This document shows, piece by piece, positions 46,657 through 55,195 of a DNA stretch of 64,000 nucleotides. Position 1 is the first letter of the stretch. Every line of letters begins with the position of its first letter. A program made the translations under genes and the position numbers. The DNA is from Fuerstiella marisgermanici. GTDB lineage: Bacteria; Planctomycetota; Planctomycetia; Planctomycetales; Planctomycetaceae. The notes under the pieces are model-generated. The model was not told where the DNA came from. It worked only from the letters and a program-made list of their open reading frames with translations, and did no database searches. The DNA is taken from the NCBI RefSeq assembly GCF_001983935.1, contig NZ_CP017641.1:1116001-1180000 (forward strand), in the 5' to 3' direction.

Positions 46657-48227
46657 GTAGCTGTCCATTTCCGCGTGGTGCGCAGCGTGAGGTGTGGTGT
46701 TCAGTTGGCGGGGACGAGTTTGGACAGTCGCGACTGACCGGGCGGCGCGGAGGTCAGGCCGACTTCAAGTTTCAGTCGATCAAACAGACTGAATCCATCC
46801 TGCTGCCACGTCATGACCTCGGCCACCACGGAACTGAGCGTTGGTGTTTTCAGATGGAGATTCAGCGATTCCAGGACGCTTGTAAGAATGCTGCGGCGAC
46901 GGGCTCCCTTCGATGTTTTGCTCGTTCGACCTGTGCGACGGTCCATGGCCGCGCCGCGAAGACTGCGTTCCGCTTCGTTGTTCGTTGCTGGCGCGGCCGG
47001 GCTTGTCACAAAACAAAACAACTCCTCTTCCGTCATCAGCCGAATCAGTTCTGAGACCAGGTTGTCAAAATCCTTGCCGAAGTCGGCCGCCCGAACATCG
47101 GAATCCTCGGCGCAGTAACGCACCAGCAGAGCCGCCAGCGTGTTATCAAGTTCATCGACCTTCGCCGCACGACCGGCATCGCCAAGACGACCATCGGCGG
47201 CGTGGCGTTTGGCCGCGTAGAAAATTTCCAGCAGGCCGTCGAGCAGTCGCTGGTACTCTTCGTTGTCCGGCTTCAGCAGCGTCAGACGGATGGCCTTCCG
47301 CAGCAGGTGAGCCCAGCATTTCTGTGCGTGACTGAAACCTCGGTACACGGCCGCATCGTCCGAAACAAGCACGCCTCCAAACAACTCTTTCGACAGGATC
47401 TGAGCCAGTGTGTCGCCGTCTTTGCGGCATCCGAAGATCAGCACGCGCGCCTTCTCCGACAAAAAAGCCCACACGCTGTTGATACTCCAACTGGTTTCGT
47501 CTGCATGCACAATCGCACTGAACGCCATCAGGTCACACAGAGATTCGAATTCCTGTTCCCAACGCCGTGCCAGTTGATTCAACAGAGCGTCCGCCTGGGA
47601 TTTGCCGAGCGGCAGATTCCAGAAGAATTCAATCAATGCACACGTCTTGTCGATCGACAGTCCCGTGATGGTCACAATGCGAGCCAGCGCGATATGAACT
47701 TCAATGCCGAATTCGGACCGCGGCCACACGCCCGGAATTTCGGATTTCTCGCCGTTGGGGCCGTGATAGATTTCATAGACGACCTGCACGGCTTGGCCGT
47801 TGATCACTCTCCAGACGAAACGTTCCCGAACGAAACGGCACTCTGCGACGTTGTAACCTTCCGGCAGAATGAGTTCGCGTCGTTCGGCGTTGTCCGCTTT
47901 CTGCTCGGTTGTGCGACGACCGCGACGCGCCGAGGATTGTTTTTTGCGACCTTTTCGGCGGCCCGTTTCAGCGCGGCGTCTCTCTTCCGCCGTCACCGAA
48001 AACGCCTCGTCGAGTCGCTCTGTGGGGTTCTTACCTTCGAGCTCTTCAATCCGATCACGCAGCCGCCGGTTCTCGTCCCGCAGCTCCGCAACCTCACGCT
48101 GCAGGCTAAGCACAAGCTGCTTCACTTCCACAGCGATGATCTGACTGACATCCGTGTCCATCCACCTGTCGTATCAAAATCTAACCGACAGAAAAAGACC
48201 AGTCTCCAAGCTGAAATGGACAGCTAC
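46657..48227. mobile_element. IS66-family insertion sequence, single transposase gene
   Basis: The element is 1571 bp long. It is bounded by the perfect inverted repeats GTAGCTGTCCATTTC (46657-46671) and GAAATGGACAGCTAC (48213-48227), and one transposase gene fills it. IS66 elements usually leave an 8-bp target duplication. The flanking 8 bp (GCAATCCA and GATGGGTT) do not match, so the insertion may be old or the ends may be offset. Confidence 0.8.
46701..48161 (-). CDS. IS66-family transposase
   Basis: This 486-residue DDE transposase has an N-terminal coiled coil (VLSLQREVAELRDENRRLRD), a basic region (GRRKGRKKQSSARRGRR) and a ribbon-like segment. Catalytic acidic residues lie in VHADETSW, LVSDDAAVYRG and TNNEAERSLRG. 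It ends at the left inverted repeat. The gene appears intact. TnpA and TnpB helper genes, present in many IS66 elements, are absent, as in the single-gene subgroup. It lies between a membrane protein gene and a sensor kinase operon. Confidence 0.9.
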   Translation of the reverse strand: MDTDVSQIIAVEVKQLVLSLQREVAELRDENRRLRDRIEELEGKNPTERLDEAFSVTAEERRRAETGRRKGRKKQSSARRGRRTTEQKADNAERRELILPEGYNVAECRFVRERFVWRVINGQAVQVVYEIYHGPNGEKSEIPGVWPRSEFGIEVHIALARIVTITGLSIDKTCALIEFFWNLPLGKSQADALLNQLARRWEQEFESLCDLMAFSAIVHADETSWSINSVWAFLSEKARVLIFGCRKDGDTLAQILSKELFGGVLVSDDAAVYRGFSHAQKCWAHLLRKAIRLTLLKPDNEEYQRLLDGLLEIFYAAKRHAADGRLGDAGRAAKVDELDNTLAALLVRYCAEDSDVRAADFGKDFDNLVSELIRLMTEEELFCFVTSPAAPATNNEAERSLRGAAMDRRTGRTSKTSKGARRRSILTSVLESLNLHLKTPTLSSVVAEVMTWQQDGFSLFDRLKLEVGLTSAPPGQSRLSKLVPAN

Positions 48228-48488
48228 GATGGGTTCGCCCTGTGGTTGTTCAAACTAGCAGCCACGCAGAAACAGAGTTCGCGTGCGGCGCGGTCCAGCG
48301 CGTTGCCAATCACTTCGATTCGCTCAAGCTTGTCTTGCAGACACTCGCTCTGTGCTTCAGTGAGACCGGGATGGCGGAGCCTTCACGGCGGCATGATTCT
48401 GGAAGCCATTGCTGGGCTGCGAAAGCAGGTGTTTGGATTGTGTGCGGCACAGATTGGTTGGCTCTGTTAGTCACCTTAGCGCGGCCTG
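48228..48488. other. gene-free interval between IS66 and the sensor kinase gene
   Basis: This 261-bp interval lies between the IS end and the kinase stop. Plus- and minus-strand frames that cross it have no recognisable product. It may be the 3' flank displaced by the insertion. Confidence 0.4.
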
Positions 48489-50237
48489 TCAGACTGGCTG
48501 AGCGGCTTCGGAGACGGCTGGGATTCTGAGAGTGAAGACGGCCCCTTTTCCCAGGCCATCGCTGTGAACTGAAAGTGACCCACCAATTTCTTTGGCCGAG
48601 CAAGCGCTGCTGTGCAGGCCAAAACCGTGCCCGGTTTTCTTCGTCGTGAAGCCGTGCGTAAACAGTTTCTTGAAGTTTTCGTCGGCGATTCCAACACCGT
48701 TGTCGCCCACAGAAACGCTTACCATGTCGCCTTCACTTCGAACCTGCAGCGTCAGCGTTTTGGTGGCGGTTTCAGAAGCCAAAAGAGCCTGCTTTGCGTT
48801 CGCGAACAGGTTCACCAGAATCTGCAGAATCTTGTGCTTATCACTGGTTACGGTAGGCACATCGTCAAAATCCGTTTTGATTTCGATTCCATATTTCATG
48901 TTGCTGGCGCCGTTCAGGTCCATCGCATCTTTAACGAGAGTGACTAGATCGACGTCTTCGGTTATACCACCCATGCGAGCATAGTTTTGTTGCCGACTGA
49001 CAATCACCTTGATGTGGTCAACGTGCCCCATCATCGCTCGCAGTTCGTCCTCTTGTTCTTTGCCTTCCGCTTCGACGTGCACCGCCAGCTGTTGAAGGAA
49101 TGCAGGCAGTTGAACGCCGCGTGGATCGGAGGTGAAGAATGTTGCCAGGTCGTCCTTATGTTCAGTAAGCAGGTCGACCAGTTTTTTAATCACTGTTTGC
49201 ACATGGCTGTTTTTTACCCTGTCGACCAAAGTGATCGCCGACACGTTGACGCTGTTCAGCACGTTGCCCACGTTGTGCAGCACACCAGTTGCGATTTCTG
49301 CCATTCCCGCGTGGCGGGATGCGGAGATTAATTCTTCCTGAAGAGATTCACGCTTATCCATTTCACGCTGAAGATCGGCGTTAGCGGTTGCCAGTTCCTC
49401 TGTTCGTCGCTCCACCCGTTGCTCGAGTTCCTCATATGCCAGTTGCAGATGTTTTTGTTGAGTTTCCAGTTCACCAACCATGGCATTGAATGCGTTGGCA
49501 AGGGCACCCAGTTCGTCGTCACCGAGTTTGGTTACCCGATGTGAATAGTCACGATCTTCCGCGATCGCCCGAGTCGCAGTTACCAGGTTATGGACAGGCA
49601 TTGTAATTGAGTGGCGAAAATACATGCTGATACTCACACCAATCAGCAGGGAACTCACTAGTACAATGGCTGCAACCAGTGTTCGACCACGTAGTTCAGA
49701 ATAGATTTCGTTTGTGTTGGCCCGAATCGTCAGGTGCCCAATCGTTGTTGCTTCGCTCGGGCTGTCGGTCCCGTTTGAATCTGAGAGGGCTTGTGTCGCT
49801 GCATCATCGGCAAACAGGTCATCAAGATTCTCCATGGCGCCGATAGAACTTGTCGCTCGTGAAACGTTAATCGGACGATGCACCTCCAGGAATTCGCTTC
49901 TTCGATCGGTCAGACTCGCTGGTAATTTGGCTGGGAATGTTGCGAAAATCTCGCCCTGCCCATCCCTGAGTACGGCGTGCTCAATAGCCGACTGGCCAGC
50001 CAATGAACTTAAGGTTTCGGTCGCAGCGTCGCGGTCATCGAATTCCAATGCTGAAACGGAATTCCTGCCCAGCACGCTCGCAAGCGATTCAATTTGACGC
50101 AGCGTGGCCGCGCGGTGTGTGGCGATGTCGTTAAGGATGAATGCACCATAGCAGAGACTGAGTGCTATAAAGACCGCGAGTACGGTTAGCAGGCACAACT
50201 TCTTCGCAATCGACGCGTCTCGAATCAATCCCTTCAT
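48489..50237 (-). CDS. CHASE8-type sensor histidine kinase
   Basis: This 582-residue kinase has an N-terminal span (LCLLTVLAVFIALSLCYGAF) and a periplasmic CHASE8-like sensor (about residues 38-180, RNSVSALEFDDRDAATETL). A second span (VAAIVLVSSLLIGVSISMYF), a HAMP linker and a coiled coil follow. The histidine motif is GVLHNVGNVLNSV; the ATPase boxes are LVNLFANAKQAL, VGDNGVGIAD and GHGFGLHSSA. Its ATG overlaps the YfiR-like gene stop (ATGA), showing translational coupling. No response regulator is adjacent. The HNVGN form differs from the classic H-E/D-box and is typical of this receptor-linked kinase group. Confidence 0.88.
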   Translation of the reverse strand: MKGLIRDASIAKKLCLLTVLAVFIALSLCYGAFILNDIATHRAATLRQIESLASVLGRNSVSALEFDDRDAATETLSSLAGQSAIEHAVLRDGQGEIFATFPAKLPASLTDRRSEFLEVHRPINVSRATSSIGAMENLDDLFADDAATQALSDSNGTDSPSEATTIGHLTIRANTNEIYSELRGRTLVAAIVLVSSLLIGVSISMYFRHSITMPVHNLVTATRAIAEDRDYSHRVTKLGDDELGALANAFNAMVGELETQQKHLQLAYEELEQRVERRTEELATANADLQREMDKRESLQEELISASRHAGMAEIATGVLHNVGNVLNSVNVSAITLVDRVKNSHVQTVIKKLVDLLTEHKDDLATFFTSDPRGVQLPAFLQQLAVHVEAEGKEQEDELRAMMGHVDHIKVIVSRQQNYARMGGITEDVDLVTLVKDAMDLNGASNMKYGIEIKTDFDDVPTVTSDKHKILQILVNLFANAKQALLASETATKTLTLQVRSEGDMVSVSVGDNGVGIADENFKKLFTHGFTTKKTGHGFGLHSSACSAKEIGGSLSVHSDGLGKGAVFTLRIPAVSEAAQPV

Positions 50238-50881
50238 CGTGCTGCCCCCAACCGATTCTTTTCAGAAAATTCGTGCGTCGTCTTCCTGGGGAGTTGTTTC
50301 TCGTCGACGATGTCTGCCAATTTTGCCAATTGAGAGCTCACTTTCAGCCCTCTTGAGGTAGCGGCATGCAGCGACAGTTTCAGGCGCACTTTGTTGTCGA
50401 CTACATGAAATCCAATCACGCCCCCGTCTGAAACGAACCTGGGCGTCTCGCCAACCAGAACAACGGGTGCGTTCTTTAAGCCTTGAAACACGCCAGTGAC
50501 AAGATCTGCGGAAGCGTTGGCAGATACGAAGATCAGATGACAGCTGGCCGCTTGTTCTGTGGATACGATTTCGCGGTAGATCAAGCTTCTATCGCCCGCC
50601 TGGCGGCCGGACGCGATTCGCTTTAAGTAGGCATTCACCGGATTCGGCCCGATAGTGCCAATCACAACGGGAGCCGCTGCGTCGGCGAATGCATCGTCGG
50701 GCCAGTCGATGTAGTGAATGAATTTGTAAACGTAGACGGCCTTGATTTTGGGCTCACGATCGATCACTCGTTCCTGCGCAATTCCCACATCGCACAAAAA
50801 AACAGCCAGAACCAGCGCGCACGCGACCAGCCGTTGCGTCAGAATCATCGATTCGTCAGGCATGCTGAGTTGAAGTCGCAT
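50234..50881 (-). CDS. yfiR: YfiR-like periplasmic regulator (DUF4154)
   Basis: This 215-residue protein has a signal peptide (MILTQRLVACALVLAVFLCD, with an upstream extension of 11 residues). Its DUF4154 domain has the pattern IKAVYVYKFIHYIDWPDDAF, RSLIYREIVSTEQAASCHLI, LVGETPRFVSDGGVIGFHVV and KVRLKLSLHAA. In other bacteria YfiR is a periplasmic repressor of diguanylate cyclase signalling. Here the downstream partner is a histidine kinase. Alternative starts at 50863 and 50848 would shorten the N-terminus. The stop overlaps the kinase ATG, and it lies 102 bp after the TonB receptor gene. Confidence 0.88.
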   Translation of the reverse strand: MRLQLSMPDESMILTQRLVACALVLAVFLCDVGIAQERVIDREPKIKAVYVYKFIHYIDWPDDAFADAAAPVVIGTIGPNPVNAYLKRIASGRQAGDRSLIYREIVSTEQAASCHLIFVSANASADLVTGVFQGLKNAPVVLVGETPRFVSDGGVIGFHVVDNKVRLKLSLHAATSRGLKVSSQLAKLADIVDEKQLPRKTTHEFSEKNRLGAAR

Positions 50882-50983
50882 GAGCGTTCCGATTGAAGAA
50901 AAACAAGAACTCGGCCGTGGTGAAAAAACGCTAGCTTGTGTTCTTAGTAAGCTGGTCGAAGGCAGGTGGTGTGAAGTGAAGCA

Positions 50984-53047
50984 TTAGTAGCGCCAGGTGA
51001 AGGAGGCATAGAGTTCGCGTTTGACCTGCGTTGCCAATGTTCCAAGTATTGCGTCGTCGCCGAATTCGGGGTGTGCTCCGTTTAACAGGTTTCGTCCGAC
51101 TAACGCGATCTCAGTCGATTCTGTGGGCTGCCAGGCAAGTCGAGTGTCAAGCTCGAAGTACGATGGCACCCGAGGTGATGCCAAAGCGTCCGTGTATCGA
51201 CCAATCAAATCAAACTGGACGCAATCACTAAGGTCCTGTGATGAATGAAGGAACAGTTGATTTCGTGGCCCCTGACTGCCGACCGTGCCACCCGATGCAT
51301 GCAATCTGAGGAAGCTGTATCCACCGTGCAATGTAAAATCGTCTGCGACATTCATAGTAGCCGCCAATTCAAAGCCCCACGAATCTGCTCTCAGCCCATT
51401 TCTTAGGCCGATGGGCAGGACCGTTGCGCCGAGTTCCGCATCGAAATACGGAGCCGACACAACACGCTGTTGCAGATCCGAGTAGAGATTATAGAACGTG
51501 GCAAGATCCCAGGTAAAATTGTTGGTTGGCGCGGCACGCCATCCTAATTCCATGGCGAGAAGATTCTCGGATTCATAGTCTGTGTTGCCATTGAGTGACG
51601 TGTAAGTTGGGAAAGGTCCGACATATCCCAAAGCTGTGATGTCATCGCTGGAACGTGAAGGGCTTCGGACCGCACGCGAAATCGCCCCCCAAAACGACTG
51701 CCGATCCGTCGGCGTGAAAAGCAATCTCGCGGTCGGCTGAATTTCAAACTGTGTATAGTCGTTGTGCGAAAACTTTGAGCCCAGCGTGAGGTACCACAGG
51801 TTTTCTCTGAGTGTGATTTCATCCTGAAGAAAGAAACCAAAACGGTCGTCTGACCGATGGCTGGGATCGTACCTTAGCTGAAAACTGTCCGTAATTTTGT
51901 CGCTTGTATTGCGATATCCGACGCCCCAGATAACGGAATGACGCTCTGCCAGCGGAAAACGGTGCTGAAAATCGAAGTCAATCGTGTCTCTTTGTTCGTG
52001 CCAACCAGTATCGCCGAATGTCCGGTCTGTTCGATCGAAGTATGTCTGGAAGGAGAAATCGGACTCTTCGTCAAGGGTTCGAGTCCATCGCAGCAGAGCG
52101 TTTCCGCCACCCACCGCTTGTTGTGTATCGGTGACAATACCGAATGGAGCACCCGATACCGGCAATCGCTCGCGTTGACCGGTATCACCATCATAGTAGT
52201 CGCCCTGAGCGGTAATGATGTCTGATGAATTCAGTTTCCAGTCGGCGCGGAATCCGACTCGTCCTGCGTGCCAATCATCGCTAGCTTGGCCGGTGGGGGA
52301 ATATCCCGCGCCACGGTCAAAGCCTTTGCCGTAAACACGCCACCCTCCCCCGCCTTCGATCGCGCCACCAATTCGGCCGGATACATATTCTCGTTCGCGA
52401 CCTCCGCCAACTTCCGCGAACACTCCCTGAGTGTCCTCAGCAGATTTCGTGATGACGTTGATGACGCCGTTAACCGCGTTGGCGCCCCACACGGTGGCGC
52501 CGGGGCCTCGAATGACTTCAATCCGAGCCACATCTTCCAGCAGAACATCCTGGACATCCCACCAGATCCCGGCAAACAGCGGTGTGTAGACCGTTCTCCC
52601 GTCAATTTGAACGAGCAGCTTGTTGGCAAACCGCTGACTGAAACCACGAATAGAAATGGCCCACTTGCTGGAATCAATTTTTGCGACCTGAACCCCCGGC
52701 GCTAGCCTTAGAGCTTCCGGAATACTTCGAACGCCACTGCGACGAATCATCTCGTTCGTGATCACGAAAACAGCCGCTGGCGATCGGGCTACAGTGCCTT
52801 CCTGACGAGCGACTGTCGTGACTTCTTCGCTGAACATCGGGACGACCACGTCGGTCGCAGCCAGTTGATTCAGGTCCGCGTCCAGCAGATCGTCCAAATC
52901 ACCTAAGTCGTCTGGTGTTTCTTCAGAATCAACGACATCCAACGCAGGCGGAAGCACGGCCTGTTGCGCGACTGCCGTTTTGCAGCTGACGCTCAGAAGC
53001 AAGAAGGATAGGCCCGCCATGAACAGGCATGTTCGAAGGATTGGCAT
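50984..53047 (-). CDS. TonB-dependent outer-membrane receptor
   Basis: This 687-residue protein has a signal peptide (MPILRTCLFMAGLSFLLLSV, cleavage near AVAQQ). A plug domain (EEVTTVARQEGTVARSPAAV, GVRSIPEALRLAPGVQVAKI, LLVQIDGRTVYTPLFAGI) is followed by beta-barrel strands ending with the typical aromatic C-terminus (YASFTWRY). An acidic segment (DLGDLDDLLDADLNQLAA) precedes the plug. Its ligand is not predictable from sequence. It is the first gene of a receptor-YfiR-kinase operon. The start at 53080 adds 11 residues before the signal peptide. Confidence 0.9.
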   Translation of the reverse strand: MPILRTCLFMAGLSFLLLSVSCKTAVAQQAVLPPALDVVDSEETPDDLGDLDDLLDADLNQLAATDVVVPMFSEEVTTVARQEGTVARSPAAVFVITNEMIRRSGVRSIPEALRLAPGVQVAKIDSSKWAISIRGFSQRFANKLLVQIDGRTVYTPLFAGIWWDVQDVLLEDVARIEVIRGPGATVWGANAVNGVINVITKSAEDTQGVFAEVGGGREREYVSGRIGGAIEGGGGWRVYGKGFDRGAGYSPTGQASDDWHAGRVGFRADWKLNSSDIITAQGDYYDGDTGQRERLPVSGAPFGIVTDTQQAVGGGNALLRWTRTLDEESDFSFQTYFDRTDRTFGDTGWHEQRDTIDFDFQHRFPLAERHSVIWGVGYRNTSDKITDSFQLRYDPSHRSDDRFGFFLQDEITLRENLWYLTLGSKFSHNDYTQFEIQPTARLLFTPTDRQSFWGAISRAVRSPSRSSDDITALGYVGPFPTYTSLNGNTDYESENLLAMELGWRAAPTNNFTWDLATFYNLYSDLQQRVVSAPYFDAELGATVLPIGLRNGLRADSWGFELAATMNVADDFTLHGGYSFLRLHASGGTVGSQGPRNQLFLHSSQDLSDCVQFDLIGRYTDALASPRVPSYFELDTRLAWQPTESTEIALVGRNLLNGAHPEFGDDAILGTLATQVKRELYASFTWRY

Positions 53048-53955
53048 AATGACGTCTACTAAGAAAGCGATAGGCTCCAAAAATCATTACTCGTCGGTTC
53101 AATTGTCTAACTTGCCGCTGTATTCATTCGCTTCTGGAAACCCTCCATAACGTGGCGGACATCCCTGGTGCGTGAAATCCAGAACAAAAGCCGCCTACCA
53201 CCCACTCCGCACTGCAACAACGTATGCGGACCGCGGCTCAGCTGAGACCGCAAAACAAGCTGTTTTCACATCAGAAGTGCGAGAATTAGCCGTGCTGGTT
53301 TCGCAGGGCCCCCGTTCAAGCCGCGCGAGCCACCTTGCATCATTCGGTCCACCTGAGTGCAAGGAACGTGCGCAAAGCCTTGCGGAACCGATTGACTCTT
53401 GACGGCCGCAGCAAATTGAAGACCCGCAAGCATAGTGGGCGCAAGTTCAGGTTGATTTAAGTAGGCCGCGATGGACAAGTCAGCGAAACACTTTGAATTT
53501 TCGAGCCAGCGGAAGCGGTGAGATTCCTTTGAAGCACGCGAGGACAATCGGGTAGCGGTTTCTGATCGACGCGTTCGCCACCACCGCGTCTTTAGGACGA
53601 GTTTCCGATTGTCGTGGCGACTTGGCGGTAGGAAATTCTCTCTGTGGGAGGTCCTGTGGAAAGTTCTGCTCTGCGGCATGATTGGCACCTTAGGTTCAGG
53701 GCCTTACACACTCTTGAAAATTCATCATCTCCCACAATTTCCGGCATGATGATTCGGTGGTTTCAACGTTACCTGTCTTGGCTCGGCGCTGGCCCAGTGC
53801 CTGTAACCCACTCCGTGCCTGGCCCACCGCGAATTTCTCTGACTTGTGGCTGCGGAGTAAGCGTTTCGGACTATGTCGGCTGCTTTCCACGAGCCTGAGC
53901 CGGCCACAACAAAAGGGAAACTACTCTAACTCTCTTATCTTCCCGGAGATGCCTC
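53048..53955. other. large gene-free interval
   Basis: This 908-bp interval lies between the TonB receptor operon and the DUF1559 operon, which diverge from it. Open frames exist on both strands, for example minus 53266-53688 and plus 53172-53402, but none has a ribosome-binding site, hydrophobic pattern or recognised motif. The interval may hold decayed sequence. Confidence 0.45.
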
Positions 53956-55137
53956 ATGCACTGCCCCAGTTGCGTCCACCGCAAGTCCGATGCTCGCAGC
54001 GGCTTCACACTGATCGAGCTGCTTGTGGTGATATCAATCATCGCTACGCTCATGTCACTTATCCTGCCGGCCATCCAGAATGCACGCAGCGCGGCCCGCA
54101 GGACTCAGTGCCTGAACCGGATACGTCAGGTTGGACTCGCCGTGCTACAGGTGACGGAGCGCCAGAATGGACAGTTTCCCTGCGCTGGGCAATTTCGCAA
54201 GATCCCGCCTGCTTCCACAGCGTGCCCGCCTGGCACTCCGGAAGAGTTCACGCTTTTGCGATATGGCGGAGCCGCCGGGATAAACTGGATTGTCGAATGC
54301 CTTCCTGAATTGGACCGGCAGGATATCTACGATCGGTGGCAACGAGATGCCCCTCCAACCAGCACGGTAAACATACCACTGGCACAGGTTCATCTGTCGA
54401 TCCTATCCTGTCCGGACGACGATTCCGCGACTAGTGGTGGCACTATGAGTTTCGTCATCAACATGGGTTACGGCGACCTGGAACAGTTTGCAACACGCAA
54501 GGCACGGTTAAGCGCCGGCAGTCCATTGCGTTGGGTGGACCTCCATACGCCGGAAGTCATTCGGTTTGATTGGAATGAAGACGGACGGCGCTGCGGCCAG
54601 GCGGACTGTACTCACTGTGACTGGGTGGACCAAAACGATGCCGACCTGACTCGCTTGACAGGAATCTGCTGGCCGTCGCTGTCAGGACATAACCAAAGCA
54701 TCCGTATCCGAGACGTTTACGATGGCGGCGACAATACAATTCTAATTTCAGAAAATGTGAATGCCGGATCTTCCGGCGTACTTTCTGATCCCGACCCGGC
54801 CAACTGTGGCTTTATCTACCCGGTTGAATACACCACCGCGTTGGGACAGAACTTCCCTAACCCACCGAATCCGGCTGGCAGCACCGGCCGACCGAATTCC
54901 GAGCGGCATCTCGGTGAAGGAACTCCGACTCCGTCATCTCATCATCCCGGTATTGTTAACGCCTGCATGGCCAGCGGAGCCGCACGTTCAATTAGTGACT
55001 CCATCGACGCCACCGTGTATGCTCACATCATTACGCCTCGAGGTACATCGCTCAGGTCGATCAAAGGCGTGACGTGCGGCGGTGTCGTCACCGGGCATAA
55101 CTTTCGTCCGCAGTCGCCGCTTTCGCAGGATTTCTAG
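53956..55137 (+). CDS. DUF1559 protein with prepilin-type leader
   Basis: This 393-residue protein has a type III/pseudopilin signal ([20 protein letters not shown]) with the Gly-Phe cleavage motif and Glu at +5. A DUF1559 domain follows ([57 protein letters not shown]). The N-terminus has a Cys pair ([10 protein letters not shown]). DUF1559 proteins are abundant in planctomycetes and resemble pilin-like major pseudopilins, with unknown roles. A GGAG (in CGGAGATGCC) precedes the ATG. It is the first gene of a three-gene operon. Confidence 0.9.
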   Translation: MHCPSCVHRKSDARSGFTLIELLVVISIIATLMSLILPAIQNARSAARRTQCLNRIRQVGLAVLQVTERQNGQFPCAGQFRKIPPASTACPPGTPEEFTLLRYGGAAGINWIVECLPELDRQDIYDRWQRDAPPTSTVNIPLAQVHLSILSCPDDDSATSGGTMSFVINMGYGDLEQFATRKARLSAGSPLRWVDLHTPEVIRFDWNEDGRRCGQADCTHCDWVDQNDADLTRLTGICWPSLSGHNQSIRIRDVYDGGDNTILISENVNAGSSGVLSDPDPANCGFIYPVEYTTALGQNFPNPPNPAGSTGRPNSERHLGEGTPTPSSHHPGIVNACMASGAARSISDSIDATVYAHIITPRGTSLRSIKGVTCGGVVTGHNFRPQSPLSQDF

Positions 55138-55195
55138 CGAACGCAGTTGCCAGCCCGAAGGTGCGATTCCCGTTCGCCATTGCGAGGACAATGAA

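Noticed and set aside
47202-48470. 422-codon open frame on the plus strand
   Set aside because: It runs antisense through the IS66 transposase and beyond the IS end; no family resemblance.
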